A stretch of 7,586 bases of DNA from Mucilaginibacter sp. UBA4741 (lineage in GTDB: Bacteria; Bacteroidota; Bacteroidia; Sphingobacteriales; Sphingobacteriaceae): the NCBI GenBank assembly GCA_002403905.1, contig DHIR01000122.1, positions 1 through 7,586 of the forward strand, written 5' to 3'. Position 1 is the stretch's first letter. Each line of letters begins with the position of its first letter. The translations under genes and the position numbers were made by a program. This document shows, one piece after another, positions 1 through 5,842 of the stretch. The notes beneath the pieces were generated by a model. The model had not been told where the DNA came from. It did not search any database and worked only from the letters and a program-made list of their open reading frames with translations.

Positions 1-1880
1 AATTTCCTGGCCTTCCCCTTTGGTAACGGGAGTGTATCATACCGTTTTAGGGTCCGTTCGTAAATTACCGCACGTTGATCCATTTCAGAACTGGTCAGGT
101 AATCATTCAGATAGCTGACGTTATAATACACAAATGATCCAACTGCTAAAAAAGCAATCAACAATACGCCGGTAATTAACCGTGTTTTACCGTCAAAGCG
201 TTCTTTAGCCAATTGAAGCCTTTCTTTAAATGAAGAAGCTACGCCCCGGTAATAAAACAAGGCGGCTATAACGGCCAGAACCATTGCGGCTAACAACCAA
301 TACAGGTTAAACCAGGCAACGGGGCCGGCCATATGGCCAATGCCATCCATGTCAGAAATTTCATAGCCAGGCGTATAGGAATATAAAAGGGGCCGGTAAT
401 TGAAAATTGAAGTCGTGTCCATGAAATACAGGACGATCCAAATAACAACACCAATTCCGTGTGCCGCAAATTTATTATTTACCACCACATGTATCACATA
501 AGCGAATACGACCATCTCTAAAAAGCGCGGCAAAATGAGCGTGAATACAGCCAGCAAATAGGTGGGTAAATTAAGTAGGGTAAATCCTTTGGCCAGTTGG
601 ATAACAATTCCCAAAATCATGGGAATCAGCGACAAGCCTAAACCAAGAATCAAAAGACTTAAAAGCTTGGAGCCATTGAGCACCCAATTAGGCATCGGCA
701 GTGAATCATTGATAAGAGCATACCGGGTCACCCGGTCACGATGAACGGTTTCGCCGGTATAAAATATGATAATGAAGAAGACAAAGAACAGGAAAACTTC
801 ATTAAAGGTCGCCAGTATGGTTACTGTTCGCGGAAAATTATCAACACCATAATTATTATCACCACCCCTAAAGAATGCAAAGCCTAAGAACAACAAACCG
901 CAGGACATTATGATCCAGAAATAATTATCCCTGATGATATTCAATAACTCAGTTTTGGCAAGGTTAACAAGTGATTTAAGGTTATATCTGCTGTCGAAAC
1001 TGATGGCTACCTGCGGCCGAAGCGCATTTCGGTCCGGCTTCTCTGCAATTGCAGCATTTTTGTCGCGTTTACCACTGAAAAAGTCTTCAAAATTAAACTT
1101 TAGGTAACTAAAGATCAGTAAAGCTATTCCAATGCCCGGCCAAAGAATCCGGTTGATCAGCAGGGCGCCGTGAAAAACCATTGGCGTTACATTCCGGAGC
1201 TGATCATTTAAATCCCTGTATTGCAGGAATATACCGTGGAAAGCAAACGGATCAGCCAGATTAATGATATCCAGGTTATTGGTATGGTTTAAAAAAAAGG
1301 AGGAAAGCAAATAGCCCAGGAATAAAATAATACCACTGCTGTAAATCACCTTTATATTCCGGGTAATGGCAACCAATCCATAAAATACAGAAGAAGTAAA
1401 AACAAGGTTGGGTATACCAATAAAAGCAAATGGCTCAAGAAAATATTTCAATTTATCCGGACCATATCTGCTTACATCATTCAGGCCAAAAAGCGGTCCT
1501 AATTTTGTGCCGGCGAATGCACCCAGTACAACTGCGGCCCCTATGACCAGGACAAATAACAACGAGCTGAAATAGCGGCCCCAATAATAACCGAATTTAG
1601 TGATCGGGTAAGTGAGATAATAATCTTTGGTATTATATTCAATGTCCTTATAAAGCGGCGATCCCATGATGGCGGAAGTAACCAACATCATGATGATTGA
1701 TATATAGCCCATAGCGAAAGCGAGCAGCCGCGGGCTATTGATATGTTCTTTTTCTCCTACCGGCAATGCGCCTGCTGAAAAAGAAAACGCGATGAAAAGA
1801 AAAGCGGCAAAGAAATATACATATACCGCAGGCCGTCTAAGTTTGTTTTGAACCTCAAAAACGAAAATTTTCCAGAACAT
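1..1880 (-). CDS. ABC-2 type permease, N-terminal part of a probable permease/M1 aminopeptidase fusion (runs off left edge)
   Basis: The frame is open from the ATG at 1880-1878 to the window edge, giving 626 residues without a stop. The protein starts MFWKIFVFEVQNKLRRP and shows about 13 hydrophobic segments: five or six in the first 265 residues, a charged cytoplasmic stretch around residues 265-320 (GKRDKNAAIAEKPDR), then seven more up to about residue 585. This is two ABC-2 permease halves in one chain. It lies 10 bp behind the ABC ATPase, so the two form one operon and should make an exporter in the inner membrane. After the last helix the chain continues with about 40 residues (YLNDYLTSSEMDQRAVIYER...) that resemble the linker which, in Bacteroidota proteins of about 1200 residues, leads into a C-terminal M1 (gluzincin) aminopeptidase domain. 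That domain would lie outside the window and is inferred. The substrate is unknown. No Shine-Dalgarno motif precedes the start. Confidence 0.85.
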   Translation of the reverse strand, partial: MFWKIFVFEVQNKLRRPAVYVYFFAAFLFIAFSFSAGALPVGEKEHINSPRLLAFAMGYISIIMMLVTSAIMGSPLYKDIEYNTKDYYLTYPITKFGYYWGRYFSSLLFVLVIGAAVVLGAFAGTKLGPLFGLNDVSRYGPDKLKYFLEPFAFIGIPNLVFTSSVFYGLVAITRNIKVIYSSGIILFLGYLLSSFFLNHTNNLDIINLADPFAFHGIFLQYRDLNDQLRNVTPMVFHGALLINRILWPGIGIALLIFSYLKFNFEDFFSGKRDKNAAIAEKPDRNALRPQVAISFDSRYNLKSLVNLAKTELLNIIRDNYFWIIMSCGLLFLGFAFFRGGDNNYGVDNFPRTVTILATFNEVFLFFVFFIIIFYTGETVHRDRVTRYALINDSLPMPNWVLNGSKLLSLLILGLGLSLIPMILGIVIQLAKGFTLLNLPTYLLAVFTLILPRFLEMVVFAYVIHVVVNNKFAAHGIGVVIWIVLYFMDTTSIFNYRPLLYSYTPGYEISDMDGIGHMAGPVAWFNLYWLLAAMVLAVIAALFYYRGVASSFKERLQLAKERFDGKTRLITGVLLIAFLAVGSFVYYNVSYLNDYLTSSEMDQRAVIYERTLKRYDTLPLPKGKARK

Positions 1881-1890
1881 ACGCTTTGAA

Positions 1891-2778
1891 TTAAATAGTG
1901 TCGACATCAACGCGGGTAGCAATATTGCTAAAGTATACATCTTCGAGGTTGGGGGTAGTTGTAACAAAGCCACGGCCGGGATCGCCGTCCTGCAAAATGC
2001 GGATATGAAGCTTTTCGGTCTTCAATTGGGTTGATATCACGTTAAAACTTTCCTGATAGGATTTCAATTCATTTTTGTCAATTGCTTTCGTGTATATCCT
2101 GCCTTCCATTTCGTTTACTGCTGTATCCGGCTGACCTGCGTATAATACCTCACCCTGGCAAATGATGGCGAAGTTGGAGCAAAGCGTGCTTACATCCTCT
2201 ACGATATGGGTGGATAAGATCACAATGGTATTTTCACCGAGCTGGCTCAGCAGATTGTAGAAACGGTTTCTTTCTGCCGGGTCAAGCCCTGCGGTTGGTT
2301 CGTCAACGATAATCAGTTTAGGATTTCCGATCAGGGCCTGCGCTATACCGAAACGCTGTTTCATCCCGCCGGAGTAAGTACCCAGGTTTTTCTTCCGGTC
2401 TTTACTTAAATTAACATTATCCAACAACGCTGAAACAAGTTCTTTTCGTTCAGCGCTATTCCCAACGCCCTTCAACTGGGCAATATGATCGAGCATCCGC
2501 TCTGCGGATATTTTAGGATAAACGCCAAATTCCTGTGGCAAATAGCCCAACAACTGCCTTACTTCGGTTTTGTTTTTTAATACGTCCAAGCCATCTAAAA
2601 AAATGCTGCCGCTATCTGCCTCCTGTAAAGTGGCAATGGTGCGCATCAATGATGATTTACCCGCCCCGTTTGGGCCCAATAAGCCAAACATGCCATTATT
2701 TAAGGTTAATGAAACATTTTTTAGCGCCTGCACACCGTTCGCATACGTTTTGGATAAGGAATTGATGACTAACTTCAT
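1891..2778 (-). CDS. ABC transporter ATP-binding protein
   Basis: This 295-residue cytoplasmic ATPase powers the permease encoded just downstream. All nucleotide-binding motifs are present: Walker A GPNGAGKS (residues 35-42), Q-loop Gln82 in PQEFG, signature YSGGMKQ (135-141), Walker B LIIVDE (155-160) with catalytic Glu160, D-loop AGLD (163-166) and H-loop His191 in STHIVED. The wording resembles the CcmA/NatA/DrrA-type drug and ABC-2 export ATPases. Residues after about 220 form the usual C-terminal accessory region, ending with an NLEDVYF motif typical of this group. The ATG at 2778 is chosen because the protein begins directly with MKLVINSLSKTY, the normal N-terminus of the fold, and is preceded by an A-rich leader (AAACCTAAACAA). 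The gene is complete and intact. The transported substrate cannot be told from the ATPase. Confidence 0.95.
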   Translation of the reverse strand: MKLVINSLSKTYANGVQALKNVSLTLNNGMFGLLGPNGAGKSSLMRTIATLQEADSGSIFLDGLDVLKNKTEVRQLLGYLPQEFGVYPKISAERMLDHIAQLKGVGNSAERKELVSALLDNVNLSKDRKKNLGTYSGGMKQRFGIAQALIGNPKLIIVDEPTAGLDPAERNRFYNLLSQLGENTIVILSTHIVEDVSTLCSNFAIICQGEVLYAGQPDTAVNEMEGRIYTKAIDKNELKSYQESFNVISTQLKTEKLHIRILQDGDPGRGFVTTTPNLEDVYFSNIATRVDVDTI

Positions 2779-2837
2779 TTGTTTAGGTTTAGGTTGTGAT
2801 TTTTGATATCGCAGGTGACAGACGCATCCTGTTTATT

Positions 2838-2872
2838 CAAACTTAGACAAATTATACATAAATCATCACAAA
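2838..2872 (-). promoter_or_regulatory. Candidate Bacteroidota promoter for the ABC operon
   Basis: On the minus strand TAAGTTTG (2845-2838) matches the Bacteroidota -7 consensus TAnnTTTG exactly. A TTTG (2872-2869) lies 23 bases upstream of it as a possible -33 element. Transcription would start near 2831-2834, giving a leader of about 55 nt before the ATPase start at 2778. The spacing is at the long end of what is described for these promoters. Confidence 0.5.
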
Positions 2873-2877
2873 TTATA

Positions 2878-2912
2878 ATATTTCAATCCCAAGTTGCAGG
2901 GACTTGAAATAT
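2878..2912. repeat. 13-bp hairpin with one bulge in the divergent intergenic region
   Basis: ATATTTCAATCCC (2878-2890) pairs with GGGACTTGAAATAT (2899-2912) over 13 base pairs, with C2903 as the only bulged base and the 8-nt loop AAGTTGCA. It sits just upstream of the candidate -33 element of the ABC promoter, where a dimeric regulator could bind. No gene ends next to it, so a terminator role is unlikely. It could also be a decayed repeat element. Confidence 0.6.
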
Positions 2913-3015
2913 CACCTGTAAGCATCAGATCAAAATATTATTTCCCCAACCCGTTTAGCCAGCAAAAGATTTATTTAACTTTATATTTTACGGTAGGGTC
3001 TGTTACCTGGATGCG

Positions 3016-3059
3016 TTAAAGCCCCTACCTGCCTCCACCATTTGGCGGAAGGGCTTTAA
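3016..3059. repeat. Palindrome with 9-bp perfect arms in the aminotransferase leader
   Basis: TTAAAGCCC (3016-3024) and GGGCTTTAA (3051-3059) are perfect inverted arms around a 26-nt centre rich in C on the left and G on the right. The sequence resembles the short palindromic intergenic repeats that are common in Sphingobacteriaceae genomes; this is an impression from memory. It is followed 18 bases later by a second, different palindrome, so the two stand in tandem ahead of the aminotransferase gene. Confidence 0.6.
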
Positions 3060-3077
3060 TAAAACCGAAATCAAAAA

Positions 3078-3111
3078 AGTCTCCCCTACCAGAGGAGATT
3101 TAGAGGGGACT
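3078..3111 (+). repeat. Competing-hairpin element overlapping the aminotransferase ribosome binding site
   Basis: The left arm AGTCTCCCCT (3078-3087) can pair with either of two nearly identical right arms: AGAGGAGATT (3091-3100, 3-nt loop) or AGAGGGGACT (3102-3111, 14-nt loop). Each pairing has eight Watson-Crick pairs, one G-U pair and one C-A mismatch. The second right arm carries GAGGGG (3103-3108), which stands 6 nt before the ATG at 3115 and is the only Shine-Dalgarno-like word there. The two hairpins exclude each other, so one hides the ribosome binding site and the other leaves it free. The structure is visible; a regulatory role is inference. Confidence 0.6.
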
Positions 3112-3114
3112 AAT

Positions 3115-4467
3115 ATGCAAGAAACTAAAACACTAAGCGAAACCGAAGAGATCATCCAAAACAGTATGGATTATACGCTCTTTCCGTGGAGCAAACAAAA
3201 GGGGGTTAACCCTATAGCGGTAAAAAGGGCGGAAGGGGTATATTTATATGATTATGAGGGTAAACGTTATATTGATTTTTCTTCGGGGCTAATCAATGTA
3301 AACATTGGCCACGACAACCAGCGGGTAACGCGGGCTGTTGTTGAGCAAATGCAGCAGGTTTGTTATATCACCCCAGATTGTGTTACCAAAGCACGCGGCG
3401 AACTGAGCAAGAAATTAGCGGAGATAACCTCCGGCAATCTCACTAAAACCTTGTTTACGGTTTGCGGCGCTTCCGCTATTGAAAACGCGATAAAACTGGC
3501 GCGCTTGTATACCGGAAAACATAAAATAATTGCCCGCTACCGGGCGTTTCACGGCGCTTCATACGGCGCTATGACAGCGGGCGGCGACCCGCGTAAGCTG
3601 GCATCTGATTCGCAGCAGATACCTAATATTGTGCATGTGGAAGATCCCTATTGCTACCGTTGCCCCTGGGGAAAGGAAATTACTTCGTGCAACCGCGAAT
3701 GCGTGAGCCATATTGAAAGGGTAATTGAGTTTGAGGGGCCTGAAAATGTGGCGGCTATTTTAATGGAGGGCGAAAGCGGCACATCAGGGTGTATCAAATA
3801 TCCGCCCGATTACCTCCAAAAAGTAAGGGCCTTGTGCGACAAATACGACATCCTGTTAATTGCTGACGAGGTATTGAGCGGCTTTGGCCGTACCGGGAAA
3901 TGGTTTGCTGTTGACCTGCATGGCGTTGTGCCCGATATGATAGCCACCGCCAAAGGTATAACCGCCGGGTATTTGCCGCTTGGCGCGTTGATTGTAACTG
4001 ATAAAATAGCCGCGCATTTTGACGATAAGCCCTTAATGTTGGGATTAACCTACTCAGCGCACCCGGTAACCTGTGCTGCAGGTGTTGAAGTGCTAAAAAT
4101 TTATGAAGATGAGCATTTAATAGAAAACGCGGCGGCTATGGGCGCTTATATAGATGAGCGGGCAAAGGAAATGAAGGTAATTCATCCTAGTATAGGCGAT
4201 TTTAGGAATACCGGCCTTTTAGGTTGTTTTGAACTGGTAAAAAACAGGGAAACCAAAGAGCCTATGGCCCCGTTTAATGCGAAGCCCGAAGAAATGGTTA
4301 TTATGAATAAAGTAGCCGCCAAAATAAAAGAGTTAGGCATGTACACTTTTGTGCGCTGGAACTACGTATTTATAGCTCCGCCGCTTACCATCACCAAAGA
4401 ACAGGTAGATGAAGGGCTTATCATAATTTCGCAGGCTATTGCCATTGCGGATGAATATGTATATTAA
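3115..4467 (+). CDS. Class III PLP-dependent aminotransferase (aspartate aminotransferase family)
   Basis: This 450-residue cytoplasmic enzyme should move an amino group between an amine or omega-amino acid and a 2-oxo acid, using pyridoxal phosphate bound to Lys280 (ATAKGITAGY). Other fold-type I landmarks are the FHGASYGAM ring-stacking segment (145-153), IADEVLSGFGRTG (249-261) with Asp251 facing the pyridine nitrogen, and TYSAHP (312-317) for the phosphate. The length and the N-terminal SSGLINVNIGH resemble taurine- and omega-amino-acid transaminases, but the substrate cannot be fixed from sequence. Two oddities stand out. The cofactor-phosphate loop reads CGASAIENAIKLAR where SGxEAxExAIKxAR is usual. 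Four cysteines (180, 183, 192, 196) cluster in YCYRC...C...C; in mammalian GABA transaminase a related CxxC pair binds a [2Fe-2S] cluster. The gene appears to stand alone, with an atypical hairpin-rich leader. Confidence 0.9.
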   Translation: MQETKTLSETEEIIQNSMDYTLFPWSKQKGVNPIAVKRAEGVYLYDYEGKRYIDFSSGLINVNIGHDNQRVTRAVVEQMQQVCYITPDCVTKARGELSKKLAEITSGNLTKTLFTVCGASAIENAIKLARLYTGKHKIIARYRAFHGASYGAMTAGGDPRKLASDSQQIPNIVHVEDPYCYRCPWGKEITSCNRECVSHIERVIEFEGPENVAAILMEGESGTSGCIKYPPDYLQKVRALCDKYDILLIADEVLSGFGRTGKWFAVDLHGVVPDMIATAKGITAGYLPLGALIVTDKIAAHFDDKPLMLGLTYSAHPVTCAAGVEVLKIYEDEHLIENAAAMGAYIDERAKEMKVIHPSIGDFRNTGLLGCFELVKNRETKEPMAPFNAKPEEMVIMNKVAAKIKELGMYTFVRWNYVFIAPPLTITKEQVDEGLIIISQAIAIADEYVY

Positions 4468-4552
4468 CCATTAAAATGGCGCTGAGTTTTGGGCAAACGC
4501 ACCTGGGGTACCTAAGCAAATTAAAAAAACACTCCTGGGTTATGCGTATGTT

Positions 4553-4759
4553 TTATGGTTTGCTATTTTTCATTTTACTTATCCACAGGTAAACCGACCA
4601 AATACAGGTGATACCAAACACCAACAATACCGGGATATACCAGGTGCGGAAAAAATTATGAAAATAGCACCCCACCAAAATATATGCCGTGGCTACACAA
4701 AGTTTCAGCACAATAAATTCGGCGTTAGACCAGCTCGTTTTAATTTTGAAAAAGTTCAT
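4553..4759 (-). CDS. Small two-helix inner-membrane protein of unknown function
   Basis: This 68-residue protein begins MNFFKIKTSWSNAEFIVLK and has two hydrophobic segments, about residues 16-34 (VLKLCVATAYILVGCYF) and 41-60 (YIPVLLVFGITCIWSVYLWI), followed by a basic tail KMKNSKP. Both features fit a small bitopic hairpin in the inner membrane with a cytoplasmic lysine-rich end. I do not recognise a named family, though the sequence reads like conserved hypothetical proteins of Bacteroidota. Support for a real gene comes from a strong AAGGAG motif (4770-4765) 5 nt before the ATG and a TAAATTTG promoter word further upstream. It converges with the aminotransferase across an 85-bp gap and has no operon partner here. 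Confidence 0.7.
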   Translation of the reverse strand: MNFFKIKTSWSNAEFIVLKLCVATAYILVGCYFHNFFRTWYIPVLLVFGITCIWSVYLWISKMKNSKP

Positions 4760-4811
4760 ATCATCTCCTTTTTTAACAAAAAAAACATTAATACATTACC
4801 AAAAGATGATA
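4759..4811 (-). other. Possible leader hairpin covering the start region of the small membrane protein
   Basis: In the predicted transcript, TATCATCT (4811-4804) at the extreme 5' end is perfectly complementary to AGATGATA (4766-4759), which covers the end of the ribosome binding site and the first base of the start codon. The loop between them is 37 nt. Pairing would hide the start. Confidence 0.4.
4764..4770 (-). promoter_or_regulatory. Strong Shine-Dalgarno site of the small membrane protein
   Basis: The minus strand reads AAAAAAGGAGATGATATG. The AAGGAG core (4770-4765) stands 5 nt before the start codon at 4759. Most other genes in this window lack such a site, so it helps to fix the start and suggests that initiation at this gene works differently from its neighbours. 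Confidence 0.7.
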
Positions 4812-4819
4812 CTTATCAC

Positions 4820-4855
4820 CAAATTTATTGATAGTGGATTTTGCAAATTAACAAA
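4820..4855 (-). promoter_or_regulatory. Candidate promoter for the small membrane protein
   Basis: TAAATTTG (4827-4820, minus strand) is an exact TAnnTTTG match. TTTG words lie 16 bases (4847-4844) and 24 bases (4855-4852) upstream, neither at ideal spacing. The start point would be near 4813-4816, leaving a leader of about 55 nt. Confidence 0.45.
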
Positions 4856-4944
4856 TGATCCCTTTATGCACTCGATTTAAGCCCATAAAAAAAGCACCGG
4901 CATCAAAAACACCATTTGTTTACCTGGAATTTTTAGTAACATTC

Positions 4945-4975
4945 TTGATAGACTTATGTATTTATTTATTTTTTG
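4945..4975 (+). promoter_or_regulatory. Weak candidate promoter for the Spy-like secreted protein
   Basis: TTG (4945-4947) is followed after 19 bases by TATTTTTTG (4967-4975), which is TAnnTTTG with one extra T. It would give a leader of about 110 nt before the ATG at 5088. The rest of 4828-5087 is AT-rich, has no other gene, and otherwise holds only the small repeats in the leader. Confidence 0.3.
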
Positions 4976-5035
4976 AACGTTTTGTTTATATTTAAAAAAA
5001 TTACAGAGAGGCAATACAGCTTTTCAACTAGTAAA

Positions 5036-5082
5036 CTAATTAATATAAATTAAACCTTTAATTAGGAAACCTTAAATTAAAC
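5036..5082 (+). repeat. AT-rich leader repeats before the Spy-like gene
   Basis: CTAATTAA (5036-5043) and TTAATTAG (5058-5065) are perfect 8-bp inverted arms. The 10-mer TAAATTAAAC occurs twice (5046-5055 and 5073-5082), the second copy ending 5 bases before the ATG. The region is very A/T-rich, so chance repetition is possible. An A-rich leader is normal for translation initiation in this phylum. Confidence 0.5.
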
Positions 5083-5087
5083 AAAAA

Positions 5088-5540
5088 ATGAAAAAACTAC
5101 TTATTATGATCGCCCTTGTGGCAGGTGTTACTACTTTTAGTAAAGCACAAGGCGGCGGACCACAAAGAACTCCGGAAGAAAGAGCAAAAATGACAGTTGA
5201 TGGACAACGCATGGCTGCTTACAACTTTACTGCCGATCAAAAAGCAAAAATAGTTGTTATCCTTACTAAGCAAAACAAATCAAGCGATAGCCTTAGAGCT
5301 ACAATGCCTGCCCTTGCTGCTGATGCAGACAGGGCGGCAAGGATGCAGGCAATGCAGGCAATGGCCCCTAAACTAGCTCCTATTACAGCAGCTAACGAAG
5401 CAGCTATTGTTGCTTTGTTAACTCCTGACCAGAAAAAAACTTATGATGCTGCTTTGGCGGCTGCAAAAGAACGTAACCCTAATGCAACCACTGTAATTGC
5501 AGGCGGTTTTGGCGGTGGTCGTGGCCGTCGTCAACAATAA
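5088..5540 (+). CDS. Secreted Spy/CpxP-like small helical protein
   Basis: The 150-residue product has a clear Sec signal peptide, MKKLLIMIALVAGVTTFSKA (1-20), with cleavage likely after SKA before Gln21, so it acts in the periplasm or outside the cell. The mature part is Ala/Gln/Lys-rich and helical. It carries two repeats of the L/F-T-x-D-Q-K type, NFTADQKAKI (46-55) and LLTPDQKKTYDAAL (110-123), about 64 residues apart, the pattern of the LTxxQ motifs in Spy/CpxP chaperones and the DUF4890-like proteins common in Bacteroidota. The C-terminus is a Gly/Arg-rich tail GGFGGGRGRRQQ (139-150). The ATG follows AAACAAAA, a typical A-rich initiation region. The role as an envelope-stress or folding factor is inferred from family resemblance only. 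The gene stands alone and ends 15 bp before the poly-A edge of the palindromic element, which probably ends its transcript. Confidence 0.85.
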   Translation: MKKLLIMIALVAGVTTFSKAQGGGPQRTPEERAKMTVDGQRMAAYNFTADQKAKIVVILTKQNKSSDSLRATMPALAADADRAARMQAMQAMAPKLAPITAANEAAIVALLTPDQKKTYDAALAAAKERNPNATTVIAGGFGGGRGRRQQ

Positions 5541-5555
5541 TTTTATCAAATTAAA

Positions 5556-5767
5556 AAAAAGAGGCTGTATCAAAAGTCCCCATCATAAAAATAGGGCAAA
5601 ATATTATTTGGGAGCTCCGTGTACTTTGTGCCTTTCTTTGTGCCCTCTGCGGTTAAATTAACCACAAAGTTCACAGAGGTTTCCACAAAGGGCACTAAGG
5701 ATTTATGGAGTCAAAATAATATTCTGCTTAACCAATGTGAGTTTTACTTTTGATACAGCCTCTTTTT
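5556..5767. mobile_element. MITE-like nested inverted-repeat element, 202 bp between terminal repeats
   Basis: The ends are perfect 17-bp inverted repeats, GAGGCTGTATCAAAAGT (5561-5577) and its complement (5746-5762), extended to 22 bp by flanking AAAAA/TTTTT. A second pair of 10-bp arms, AATATTATTT (5600-5609) and AAATAATATT (5714-5723), has exactly the same centre (5661.5). Near the middle is GGTTAA-A-TTAACC (5651-5663). Between lie degenerate CTTTGTG/CACAAAG phrases. No coding sequence is present, so it would need a transposase supplied elsewhere. The ends resemble IS1182-type termini, from memory. No clear target-site duplication is seen, because both flanks are homopolymeric. Confidence 0.65.
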
Positions 5768-5772
5768 GTTTT
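5746..5772 (+). terminator. Probable terminator formed by the element's end
   Basis: On the plus strand the right arm ACTTTTGATACAGCCTC is followed by TTTTTGTTTT, so the 22-bp stem ends in a T tract as a Rho-independent terminator would. By symmetry the minus strand has the same arrangement at 5577-5553. The 168-nt interval between the arms is long for a classical terminator. It would separate the secreted-protein gene from the DUF1801 gene. Confidence 0.4.
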
Positions 5773-5842
5773 AGATAAAAAGAACCGTAAATAATAACCC
5801 AAAAATATTTTTTAACTTGCCTGTAAATAATCAGCAATTGCC

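Noticed and set aside
562..744. Short plus-strand open frame inside the permease region
   Set aside because: It lies antisense to the continuous permease frame and shows no protein-family character.
2781..2795. TTTAGG repeated twice, telomere-like
   Set aside because: Only two copies in the ATPase leader; too short to mean anything.
2535..2806. Two plus-strand open frames over the ATPase start
   Set aside because: Both are antisense to an ATPase with every catalytic motif intact; their sequences are the reverse reading of it.
4468..4552. Possible terminator between the convergent aminotransferase and small membrane protein genes
   Set aside because: No GC-rich stem followed by a T tract is visible; only scattered CCTGGG words and a GGTACC.
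4689..4880. Plus-strand 63-residue frame opposite the small membrane protein
   Set aside because: It has no ribosome binding site or recognisable features, while the minus-strand gene has a strong site, a promoter word and clear helices.
5610..5700. Repeated CTTTGTG/CACAAAG phrases as a CRISPR-like array
   Set aside because: Units are degenerate, inverted relative to each other and lack regular spacing; they belong to the palindromic element.
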